Assembly (NCBI GenBank): GCA_964571815.1
Contig: CAZNDN010000104.1
Coordinates: 1-14,653, forward strand
Source of the DNA: CAZNDN01 sp964571815
GTDB lineage: Bacteria; Fibrobacterota; Chitinivibrionia; Chitinivibrionales; WJKA01
Length of the DNA stretch: 14,653 nt
Direction: 5' to 3'
In this document: one piece after another, positions 6,926 to 13,615 of the stretch
How positions within the stretch are numbered: the first letter of the stretch is position 1
Layout of the letters: every line of letters starts with the position of its first letter
The notes under the pieces: generated by a model
Databases searched by the model: none
The model's input: the letters and a program-made list of their open reading frames with translations, nothing else
What the model was told of the DNA's origin: nothing
Made by a program: the position numbers and the translations under genes

Positions 6926-6955
6926 GACAAGGCCGAGCGTCGCCGTTCACACCCG

Positions 6956-6985
6956 CCACGCCACGGGCTCCGCCCCGTGGCGTGG
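6956..6985. other. Perfect 12-bp GC-rich hairpin between two minus-strand genes
   Basis: CCACGCCACGGG (6956-6967) and CCCGTGGCGTGG (6974-6985) are perfect complements around a 6-base loop (CTCCGC). On the minus strand it starts about 46 nt after the stop of the small membrane-protein gene (ending at 7032) and 31 nt before the next start. No T-tract follows on either strand. It may be a T-less terminator, an mRNA-stabilising end or a dispersed palindrome. Confidence 0.6.
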
Positions 6986-7031
6986 TTCGGTGGTGCCCGT
7001 GTGCGCTCTTTTTCCGCACTCTTTTCCTCTC

Positions 7032-7355
7032 CTACATCCCGCGGGATACTCGCTTTTTCATGTCATCGAGCAGCCTGGACGCGCTCTCCCGGATTCTCCT
7101 GCGCGCATCCTCGGCCTTTGCCTCGATTGTCGCCCGTGCCTGCTCCATGTCCGTTACCTCCGAAAGCTCGGCGCGGGTACTCTCGGCAACGCGATCGATT
7201 TCCTGATGCGCGTCGCTCACCAGCCGTTCAATCGCCTCCGTGGCCGCCTCCTCGGGGCTTTTCCGTTTTTTTCGGACAATCTTTCCTGCAATGAGGCCCA
7301 TTCCCGCCAGAATCGCTCCTCCACCCGCGATTACCTTCGCTTTCGCCATTCGCAT
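7032..7355 (-). CDS. Small membrane-anchored coiled-coil protein (YtxH-like architecture)
   Basis: A 107-aa protein. The start at ATG 7353-7355 follows AAAGGAGG; a second ATG two codons later (7349) has slightly better spacing, so MRMAKAKV or MAKAKV. Residues 5-24 form one Gly-rich hydrophobic segment (VIAGGGAILAGMGLIAGKIV), followed by a basic stop-transfer KKRK and then a highly charged helix to the end (EEAATEAIERLVSDAHQEID, ARATIEAKAEDARRRIRESA). This is the layout of YtxH-type and apolipoprotein-like stress proteins, but I see no decisive family motif. No enzymatic residues are evident. A good sigma-54 element lies 55 bp upstream, in the 170-bp spacer after the histidine kinase gene, suggesting independent induction. 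Confidence 0.8.
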   Translation of the reverse strand: MRMAKAKVIAGGGAILAGMGLIAGKIVRKKRKSPEEAATEAIERLVSDAHQEIDRVAESTRAELSEVTDMEQARATIEAKAEDARRRIRESASRLLDDMKKRVSRGM

Positions 7356-7409
7356 ATTTCCTCCTTTGGGAAATTGTTTGAACATCGGGACATCTTTCGC
7401 ACTCTACGC

Positions 7410-7425
7410 GCAAATTTCGTGCCCA
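7410..7425 (-). promoter_or_regulatory. Sigma-54-type promoter of the small membrane-protein gene
   Basis: On the minus strand the sequence reads TGGGCACGAAATTTGC. Measured from the GG at 7422-7423 there are ten bases to the GC at 7410-7411; GGCACG-N4-TTGC matches the consensus apart from G for T just before the GG. The predicted transcript start, about 12 bases on, leaves a leader of about 45 nt before the ATG at 7355. The site is intergenic. Confidence 0.65.
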
Positions 7426-7525
7426 CCCGAACCATCACCCCGAAGACTCTGGAGAAGCACCCATGGTCCAGTTCAACTTCAGCCCGGGGCCCGGACACAA
7501 CTCGGGTACGGGGAGTGCCTTCCTC

Positions 7526-10500
7526 TCATCCCCCCGCGGCATCATCCGCCTCCTCTCCGACCTTGAAGAACGGAAGCACTACTTCCGCCACCGTCCCCGG
7601 CCCCGGTTCCCGGGGGCGCAGGGATACGCGCCCGCCGTGGTGTTCGACTATGTGGCGCACGATGCTGAGTCCGAGCCCGGTCCCGCCCTTGCGGGTCGTG
7701 TAGAAGGCTTCAAACACTTTTTCCCCGTCACCGTCGTTGATACCCCTTCCGTGGTCGGCAACAGCAATAACAGCCTCTCCGCCGGCGCCCTGTGATGCGC
7801 TCAATTCGATGGGAGCACCGTCCGGCGAATGCTGTGAAGCGTTCTGCAGCAGGTTCACCACCACCTGCTGCAGCTTCACCGGCGCACCTCGTATCGTCCA
7901 GGTTTGACATTCCGGCGCAATCTCCATACGTACGTCCCCGGCTTCGGCGGGCCTGGAGTCGCTCCAGGAAGCGACCGAGGCCGAGAGCAGCTCGGGCACG
8001 GGAATCTGCTCCATGTCCTCCCGACGCACGGGCCTGCCCAGCGAAAGGAGATCCTCCATCAATTCGCCGAGACGGTTCAGTTGGCTCCGAAGATGTATGA
8101 GATAGGAGTCGAATTCGCCGGTTTCCTTGAGTTCGTCGAACAAGGCCTCGAGGATAGCCTGGATTGCATTGAGGGGATTGCGAACTTCGTGAGCCACCCC
8201 CGAAGTGAGGCGGCCCAGCAGCTCCAACTGTTCGGACTGCCGCAGCCGGCCTTCCAGGCGTTGCCGCTGGATTTCGTGGGCAACGTAGCGGGCGAATATC
8301 TCCACCAGGTGAATCTCGTACTCCGCAAACGTTCGTTCGCCGCGATCCATGATGCAGATCACACCAAGGACATCGTCGGTGGAAGCGACCATAGGCACGG
8401 ACATGCGCGAGCACATGCCTTCCTCCAGGCAGCAATTCGGCTGCTCGCCGGGTTGCAGCACACATCTTGAAGTCAGGGGCCGTGCCGATTCGAGGGCATC
8501 CTTACCCAAACGACAGGTAAAAGGCTCATCTCGAGCATGGAGAAGCTTGCCGTCCAGGACATACGATTTGATGTCGATCATTTCGGCGTCTCGCAGCGTG
8601 ATCACCGCGGCGGAGGACACCTTGAGGATATGTGCGATACTGAGTGCGATCTGATCGTAGAGCAGGTCCGGCGAAGCGGTGAATGCCGTGGCCATGGCGT
8701 ACACGGCCTCGAGCGCCTGTTGTCGATCGGTGAGCTGCTGCTCGGTGTCGACCAGCGAGTCTTCGGTGCGGCTGAGACTCTCCCGCTGCCTCTCGACTCT
8801 CTGTTTCAGCTCCTCGCCGATTTCCTGAAGTTCGGCAAACAGTTGGGCGTTTTCCATGGCGAACGACACGGAGACGGCGAGTTTGTCGGCGAAATCTATT
8901 TGCGCAGCGCTCCACGCGTGAATCTCCGCGTGGTGATTGAAAAAGAAGACGCCGCACGTGTCTCTCCGGGTCTTGAACGGTACGACCAGTACCGAGCGAA
9001 GGCCGAATGTTGCGGCCACGTCGGGATTCACCCGACGATCGGTGCGCACATCGTTGACGGCCACGGCACGGTGCTTCGAAACCGCCAGGGCCGCATGCGG
9101 AAGGTCTTTGTCGGTGAACGATACACCGAACGCCTCGTCGGGCAGCCCCACCCCGAACCGCGCATCCCAACCGGCGGCTTCGCTGTCCTTGAGAGCCACT
9201 CCGGCCGTCTCCGCTCCAAGGGCTCGCGCGGCCGGGGAAAGCGTTCGCTCCAGCAGGGAATCCGGGTCCCGCTGCGCAAGAAGGCCGACACTGATTCGCC
9301 CCAGTTCTTCGCTGAGCATCTCCATCTCGCGCCGGCCGGCAATCTCCTCATGCAGGTTGCGATTCGCCTGCTCGAGTTCCCGGGTGCGCTCGTGCACTTT
9401 CCGCTCCAGTTCTTCGTTGGTCTCCGCCAGAAGCCTGCGCGCCTGCTCCAGCGCCGTAATATCGGAGATCATGCTCACCACGGCGCTGACCCGCCCCTCC
9501 TCGGATACGGGAAAGGTCTTGTGCCGCACCCATCGCACTTTACCGTCCTCTCCAACGAGCCGGTATTCCATCCGCCATCGCTGCCGGCCGTGGTTGCGGA
9601 GTTGATCTCCGACCCACGAGCGGTCTTCCCCGTCAACCGCCTCCAGAAAGGAGCCGGGATCTTCGTACAGGCTCTCCACCGAGCTTCCCCAGACGCTCTC
9701 GTAGGCAGGGCTGACATAGAGCATCCTGCCGAAGTCCGGCGTGCTCATCCAGACAACATCGTTGATCGTCTCCGTAATCAGGGCCAGCCGCCGTTCGCTC
9801 CTGCGCCGCTCATCCACTTCGTGTTCGAGCCTGCGATTGCTTTGCCGGAGCTGGGCGGTGCGCTCTTGTACGCGCTGCTCAAGCTCTGCCTTGATTTTTC
9901 TGAGCGAGGACTCGCTTTCGTGGAGATCCCGGTAAAGCGTAGCGTGCGGTTTTTCGAGGCTGGCCGCGACCACGGCCCGATAGATGAAGTAAAAGGAAAC
10001 GATCTTGGCCGCATGTCCCGCGAAATTATAGAGTCCGTAGACATCGGTATACATCGAAAAAAACAGCTCGGAGGCAATGGTCAAGCCGATTGATGCAATC
10101 AGCAGCCGGTACACGCCGGGATCGAAAGAGCCGCGTCGCCTGCGAAGGTGAAGCGCCGCGGCGATCAGGAGGGTGACTACGATGATCTCACTGATCCTTT
10201 TGAAACGGGTCAGCCCCTCGCCTTCGATGTAGCAGTCCGGGAACATGCCCCGCCGGATCACCGCGAAGAGAAACAACACGGTGAGCGCCAGTGAGCAGAC
10301 AAGGACGGGATGGGGACGGAAACGCCGACGGACAAAAACGGGGGCGATCAGAAGCGCGGTTGCTTCCAGATAGCGGGCAACGATCCACAGTTGTGTCGCG
10401 GTATTGCTCCCCCCGCCGCCCAGTATGCCCATACCCTTGTAGGAAATCGTATGGAAATAGTCGATCGTGCCCACGCACAAATAGATAATTCCCAGAAATA

Positions 10501-10714
10501 CCAGGTACGAGTTGTTGCTGTACGCGCGCGTATGCCACGCAACGACGAAGATGCCGCCGGCGATTACAATCGAGAACGTCTCGGCCAGTGTGTGGTAGAG
10601 CAGGTAGTTGTGTCGAGCTACGCCGTAGAGGCTAGCCAGGGCGACAAGCGCAACCATAATATGCGGCGCATATCGCCGGTATAGGTCGGAGGCTTTGTTT
10701 GAAGTTGGGGACAT
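7526..10714 (-). CDS. Membrane sensor histidine kinase: MASE3-PAS-GAF-GAF-HisKA-HATPase
   Basis: A 1062-aa protein. Residues 15-250 contain about seven membrane segments with the MASE3 hallmarks (HTLAETFSIVIAGGIFVVAW; GTIDYFHTISYKGMG). A coiled coil follows at 260-310, a PAS domain at 308-422 (VWMSTPDFGRMLYVSPAYES; MEYRLVGEDGKVRWVRH), a second coiled coil at 423-470, GAF1 at 475-625, a third coiled coil at 626-668 and GAF2 at 670-812. The kinase core has phospho-His842 in GVAHEVRNPLNAI, N box NLLQNASQHSP (954-964), G1 ADHGRGI (986-992) and F/G2 FEAFYTTRKGGTGLGLSIV. No receiver is attached. GAF2 contains an unusual cysteine group (734, 751, 761, 762, 768). The likely role is membrane or intracellular signal sensing with phosphotransfer to a separate regulator. 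A stand-alone receiver about 2 kb upstream is a candidate partner. A sigma-54 element and a palindrome lie upstream; the ribosome site is weak (GGAG, 12 bases away). Confidence 0.93.
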   Translation of the reverse strand: MSPTSNKASDLYRRYAPHIMVALVALASLYGVARHNYLLYHTLAETFSIVIAGGIFVVAWHTRAYSNNSYLVFLGIIYLCVGTIDYFHTISYKGMGILGGGGSNTATQLWIVARYLEATALLIAPVFVRRRFRPHPVLVCSLALTVLFLFAVIRRGMFPDCYIEGEGLTRFKRISEIIVVTLLIAAALHLRRRRGSFDPGVYRLLIASIGLTIASELFFSMYTDVYGLYNFAGHAAKIVSFYFIYRAVVAASLEKPHATLYRDLHESESSLRKIKAELEQRVQERTAQLRQSNRRLEHEVDERRRSERRLALITETINDVVWMSTPDFGRMLYVSPAYESVWGSSVESLYEDPGSFLEAVDGEDRSWVGDQLRNHGRQRWRMEYRLVGEDGKVRWVRHKTFPVSEEGRVSAVVSMISDITALEQARRLLAETNEELERKVHERTRELEQANRNLHEEIAGRREMEMLSEELGRISVGLLAQRDPDSLLERTLSPAARALGAETAGVALKDSEAAGWDARFGVGLPDEAFGVSFTDKDLPHAALAVSKHRAVAVNDVRTDRRVNPDVAATFGLRSVLVVPFKTRRDTCGVFFFNHHAEIHAWSAAQIDFADKLAVSVSFAMENAQLFAELQEIGEELKQRVERQRESLSRTEDSLVDTEQQLTDRQQALEAVYAMATAFTASPDLLYDQIALSIAHILKVSSAAVITLRDAEMIDIKSYVLDGKLLHARDEPFTCRLGKDALESARPLTSRCVLQPGEQPNCCLEEGMCSRMSVPMVASTDDVLGVICIMDRGERTFAEYEIHLVEIFARYVAHEIQRQRLEGRLRQSEQLELLGRLTSGVAHEVRNPLNAIQAILEALFDELKETGEFDSYLIHLRSQLNRLGELMEDLLSLGRPVRREDMEQIPVPELLSASVASWSDSRPAEAGDVRMEIAPECQTWTIRGAPVKLQQVVVNLLQNASQHSPDGAPIELSASQGAGGEAVIAVADHGRGINDGDGEKVFEAFYTTRKGGTGLGLSIVRHIVEHHGGRVSLRPREPGPGTVAEVVLPFFKVGEEADDAAGG

Positions 10715-10846
10715 GGTAACCGATTACTCCGCGGACACTTCTCTCCTCAGTCACAGCCGACACGGGCCCCGCGAGACGGAGCACCGCAGACCGCTTTCAC
10801 GGGATAGTGCGGCGCGCCCGACACATCTTCGCCACTGCCGCACGAC

Positions 10847-10861
10847 GCAAAATATGTTCCG
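10847..10861 (-). promoter_or_regulatory. Sigma-54-type promoter of the histidine kinase gene
   Basis: On the minus strand the sequence reads CGGAACATATTTTGC. GG at 10859-10860 is followed by exactly ten bases and GC at 10847-10848; GGAAC against consensus GGCAC is one mismatch and TTGC is intact. The expected leader is about 120 nt. It lies in the 250-bp spacer before the kinase gene, with a 16-bp palindrome just upstream of the -24 box. Confidence 0.5.
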
Positions 10862-10878
10862 CAGGTTCACCGTCTCGG

Positions 10879-10894
10879 TTGCATGTCCATGCAA
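10879..10894. promoter_or_regulatory. 16-bp palindrome, possible operator
   Basis: TTGCATG-TC-CATGCAA is a perfect 7-bp inverted repeat with a 2-bp centre, the size of a dimeric regulator site. Its nearer edge is 18 bp upstream of the -24 box of the sigma-54-like element, so its centre is near -52 from the predicted start. That is closer than most sigma-54 activator sites, so repression or an unrelated role is also possible. Confidence 0.45.
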
Positions 10895-10964
10895 TTCCGC
10901 CGGCCGATCACTTCCCTCCGACGCCACTCCCGCCGCGCCGTCAAACGCAGACCACGGGCCCCGA

Positions 10965-12188
10965 TCACGTTCCTTGCAGGCCTTCGTTCACCAGCATACG
11001 GTCCACCGCCACCGGCGCCCCGACGCAGGTAAGGATGGAGACCGTTATCATTGCCGTGTATATGGAATCGGGAATCAGCCCGCCTCCGACGGCCCGAGCA
11101 CGCTGCATTATAATCATGGTTATCTCCGCGCGGGGCACCATACTGATGCCCAGCAGTAACGCCTGCCGGCCGTTGAACATGGCGGCGGCGGGCAGTACCG
11201 TGCCCAGCGTTTTGCCCACGACCGCCGCGGCAAGGAGCACGGCCGCGGCCGCGGCTGCCGACGGCAGTGCCACCGTGGAAAAGCCCATGCCGATATGGAT
11301 AAAAAAGAACGGGCAGAACAGTTCGTACAGGGGCTGAAAGGACGCCTCGGACTTGACCGCGCGCGGATCGCGGCTGAAAGCGAGTCCGGCGAAGAAGGCT
11401 CCGAGGGCGACCGAGAAACCGAGCAGGGCCGCCACCGACGCAATCACAAACCCCATGCCGACTACCGTAATCATTGGATCGGGACCATGTTCCAGGCGAG
11501 AAATCCGGCTGGTCAGGCGTGCCTCACCATAGCGGGCGAAAAGCAGACAGCCGGCGGCGAATATCGCCATACGCACGGCAAAGGACACGGCGGTCCCGCC
11601 GAGCACCGCACCCGGCGCCCCCCCGGCGCGGTGTTGCAGCGCGGGAAGCGCCGCGAAGAGAAGCGCCATCAGGATAATACTGGACGCATCGTCCAGCTCC
11701 GCCACATCGAGCAGCAGCTCGCCCTCCGGCGAGTCCATTGCCCGGGCGTGCTTCCAGGTGCCGACGGTGACGCCCACGCTGGTGGCGGTCAACGCGATCC
11801 CGATCGTGAGACTGGTCGTCAGCGGCAGGTCGAGCAGAAACCGTGCAGCGGCGTAGCCGACCGCTCCGCTTACCGCGACGTTACCCACCCAGACGACGCC
11901 GGCCCTGCCGAGCTGGGCCACCAGTCTGGGCAGGTTGCTCTCCAATCCGATTCGAAACAGCAGCACCGCCACACCGACTTCGGCGAGAAACCCCAGCAGG
12001 CGTTCCGTCTCACCGTCGAGAAAATGCAGCCCTTCATCGGCACACCGGGCGAGTACGCCGATCGCGATCCACCCCACCAGCGCCGGAATCCTGAAACGTG
12101 TCACTACGGCCTTGGCAAAAAGTGAGACGGCCGTAAGAACCCCGACCAGCAGCAGGGCGATGTGGGTGTTTTGTTGGTACTCGAACAT
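10965..12188 (-). CDS. CPA2-family monovalent cation/proton antiporter
   Basis: A 407-aa integral membrane protein with about 12 hydrophobic segments, exchanging Na+ or K+ for H+ across the inner membrane. Diagnostic segments are the N-terminal dimer region (FRIPALVGWIAIGVL), GVAVLLFRIGLESNL (residues 72-86), the unwound helix IALTATSVGVTVGTW (131-145), and the ion-site Asp pair Asp166-Asp167 in AELDDASSIILMALL, typical of electrogenic members such as NapA. Also present are Lys326 in GKTLG, equivalent to the conserved TM10 Lys, and GISMVPRAEITMII near the end. It has only the transport domain, with no TrkA/RCK tail. No good Shine-Dalgarno precedes the ATG; the PEBP gene ends 37 bp upstream, so translation may rely on cotranscription. 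Antiport suggests pH or osmotic homeostasis. Ion specificity cannot be read from the sequence. Confidence 0.92.
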   Translation of the reverse strand: MFEYQQNTHIALLLVGVLTAVSLFAKAVVTRFRIPALVGWIAIGVLARCADEGLHFLDGETERLLGFLAEVGVAVLLFRIGLESNLPRLVAQLGRAGVVWVGNVAVSGAVGYAAARFLLDLPLTTSLTIGIALTATSVGVTVGTWKHARAMDSPEGELLLDVAELDDASSIILMALLFAALPALQHRAGGAPGAVLGGTAVSFAVRMAIFAAGCLLFARYGEARLTSRISRLEHGPDPMITVVGMGFVIASVAALLGFSVALGAFFAGLAFSRDPRAVKSEASFQPLYELFCPFFFIHIGMGFSTVALPSAAAAAAVLLAAAVVGKTLGTVLPAAAMFNGRQALLLGISMVPRAEITMIIMQRARAVGGGLIPDSIYTAMITVSILTCVGAPVAVDRMLVNEGLQGT

Positions 12189-12225
12189 CAGTTACCGAAA
12201 GGAAAAAAACGTCCGGCCTCCCGAT

Positions 12226-12660
12226 TCAACCGTCCTGTTTCCGGTCCGAGGAGACTGTCAGCCGCGCGCGGTCGAGCACATGTCCGCTCATGGCCCGACG
12301 CACATCATCGGCTCCCTTCCCTCCTCCGAGAACCAGGACCGTGTCGAGCGCATAGAGTTCGAAGGCACAGGTTCCCTTGTCGGGCTCGGGTCCCCGATAT
12401 CCGTGGCGCCGCAGATCGTTGACTGCCTGGGTCCCGGGAACCGAATCCGCGTCGATATGGGTACGGACGGGAATATTGTACACTACCCAGCGCACCACAC
12501 ACCCCTGCCCATTGCGGAGCTGTTTGAAAAACAGCACCAGCGACCGCGCATCCCGCGGAATGTGCTCGATATCCAGGGGCGGGTTGACGTTTGACCCCGC
12601 AACGGTACATACCCGGGGGAGATCCTGCCCGCCTTCCGCTTCCACGCTGTGCAGTTCCAT
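12226..12660 (-). CDS. YbhB/YbcL-type phosphatidylethanolamine-binding (PEBP) protein, diverged
   Basis: A 144-aa protein, within the usual 150-180 range but on the short side and without a signal peptide. The ATG at 12658-12660 follows GCGGAG. Conserved framework: AGSNVNPPLDIEHIPRDARS (residues 21-40), RWVVYNIP (57-64), GYRGPEPDKG (87-96), FELYALDTVL (100-109) and AMSGHVLDRARL. PEBP proteins have a small anion-binding pocket, and their bacterial function is poorly defined. Here the pocket motif DPDAP is missing (LFFKQLRNGQG instead), the His of the usual HW is Arg57, and the GTHRY-like segment is GTCAF. The fold is probably kept but ligand binding may be altered or lost. It sits between the receiver gene (81 bp) and the antiporter (37 bp), all on one strand, suggesting an operon. 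Confidence 0.88.
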   Translation of the reverse strand: MELHSVEAEGGQDLPRVCTVAGSNVNPPLDIEHIPRDARSLVLFFKQLRNGQGCVVRWVVYNIPVRTHIDADSVPGTQAVNDLRRHGYRGPEPDKGTCAFELYALDTVLVLGGGKGADDVRRAMSGHVLDRARLTVSSDRKQDG

Positions 12661-12741
12661 CTCCGTGCTCCGCTATCTCACGTTCCCTCGTTTCCCGCCG
12701 TACGCAGGTGACCGGCCTTCGTTCGAAATGCCCCGACGTTC

Positions 12742-13149
12742 TCAAGCTCGCTTGCCGGACTCCAGCGCTTCACCGACCCCGCGAACGAGACTTTCCGGAG
12801 CGGCGGTCAACGAGACAACATCGCGCGGCTGCAATCCCCGCCTCCTCACTTCCTCCTCGACGGGGTAATCGGTCGGGCGCATCATTCCCCGGGTAAGCAC
12901 CACGGGAATATGCTGCGTCCGGGGATCGGCCGAGATACGCCCCGCCAGGGAGGCTTTTTCCCCCTCGACAGCCATAATCACGTCGATGAGCATGACATCG
13001 GGCTCCGCGTTTTCGGCCAGCTCGAGGGCGTGAGGTTCCGAATGGGCGATAATCGTCCCGAATCCCGCCTCGTTGAGCCACCCCGCACACCGCTCCGCCT
13101 CGGTTGCGTCATCGTTGATAATCATCACTAACGGTTTTTCGCCATTCAT
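12742..13149 (-). CDS. Stand-alone response regulator receiver domain
   Basis: A 135-aa protein; the ATG at 13147-13149 follows GGGAGGT by three bases, while the frame extends 54 codons upstream without a better start. It is a single CheY-like domain: acidic pair Asp13-Asp14 (IINDDATEAER), phospho-acceptor Asp56 (DVMLIDVIM), and switch residue Thr86 (IPVVLTRGM). The conserved Lys-Pro after beta-5 is replaced by SLTAAPES, so the phosphate-contacting Lys appears to be missing, and the segment RPTDYPVEEEVRRRGLQPRD is longer than usual. There is no output domain, so it would act by protein-protein contact or as a phosphate shuttle or sink. It is the first gene of a run with the PEBP and antiporter genes and about 2 kb upstream of the histidine kinase. 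A sigma-54-type element lies 70-85 bp upstream. Confidence 0.88.
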   Translation of the reverse strand: MNGEKPLVMIINDDATEAERCAGWLNEAGFGTIIAHSEPHALELAENAEPDVMLIDVIMAVEGEKASLAGRISADPRTQHIPVVLTRGMMRPTDYPVEEEVRRRGLQPRDVVSLTAAPESLVRGVGEALESGKRA

Positions 13150-13218
13150 GGTACCTCCCTGGAATCGCCAACGTCTCCCTCTCAGAGACATACAATACCT
13201 ACTCTTTCCCGGAAAACC

Positions 13219-13234
13219 AGCGAAATCCATGCCA
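13219..13234 (-). promoter_or_regulatory. Sigma-54-type promoter of the receiver-PEBP-antiporter run
   Basis: On the minus strand the sequence reads TGGCATGGATTTCGCT. GG at 13232-13233, ten bases, then GC at 13220-13221; TGGCA matches the -24 box and TCGCT is one base from TTGCT. The predicted leader is about 60 nt to the ATG at 13149. It is divergent from the element at 13393-13410, so both could share activator sites in the 158 bp between them. Confidence 0.5.
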
Positions 13235-13392
13235 TGCCAATTGCACCGCGACGCGCCTTTTTCATGCCCCCCAGAGCAATCCACCCGTCTTTCCGATTCT
13301 CGATTATACAAACGGGGATTCCCATTTTCGGGAAAACAGGCCGCCCGCTATCCGTGCGGACCCGGATTTCGACCTCTACGGCGGAATCCGGT

Positions 13393-13410
13393 TTGGCATT
13401 GATATTGCAG
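13393..13410 (+). promoter_or_regulatory. Strong-match sigma-54 promoter of the PRC-barrel/BON genes
   Basis: TTGGCATTGATATTGCAG has GG (13395-13396), exactly ten bases, and GC (13407-13408). The TTGGCA and TTGCA halves are full matches, with T for C as the only deviation in TGGCAC. The predicted start near 13420 gives a leader of about 195 nt before the PRC-barrel ATG. Confidence 0.72.
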
Positions 13411-13430
13411 CGTTACGAAGTGGTTAGCAG

Positions 13431-13595
13431 GGCTGCGCAAAAATGACGCAGCCGGGGTTGCGTAAGAGCAAGGCAACGAAGGTGAACGATAAGGACGGGG
13501 CACAACTGAAGACAACGGTGTTGAATCGCGGGAAGAGCGCGATCCGGGGTGCACATCAACGAACCTGACGCGAGAAGTACCATCTCACGGATGGT
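13431..13595 (+). other. Untranslated leader with three hairpins
   Basis: The predicted leader of the PRC-barrel mRNA contains GGCTGCG/CGCAGCC (13431-13437 with 13447-13453, loop 9), ATCGCG/CGCGAT (13525-13530 with 13538-13543, loop 7) and ACCATC/GATGGT (13579-13584 with 13590-13595, loop 5). The last ends a few bases before the ribosome site AAAGGAGGG. None has a T-tract. They could set mRNA stability or translation. I see no ORF of note here. Confidence 0.4.
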
Positions 13596-13615
13596 GGAGC
13601 CAAAGGAGGGTTACC

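Noticed and set aside
8537..10093. 518-aa plus-strand open frame inside the histidine kinase gene
   Set aside because: Antisense to clear PAS, GAF and coiled-coil coding sequence; no recognisable domain and no ribosome site. High G+C keeps the opposite frame open.
12190..12245. T-run (seven T on the minus strand) after the PEBP gene as an intrinsic terminator
   Set aside because: Only a 4-bp CCGG/CCGG stem with a long loop precedes it, and the stem overlaps the coding end; too weak to call.
13303..13308. Perfect TATAAT on the minus strand upstream of the receiver gene
   Set aside because: No -35 box at 16-18 bp; it would give a leader of about 150 nt, and a better-placed sigma-54 element exists. 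A weak promoter is still possible.
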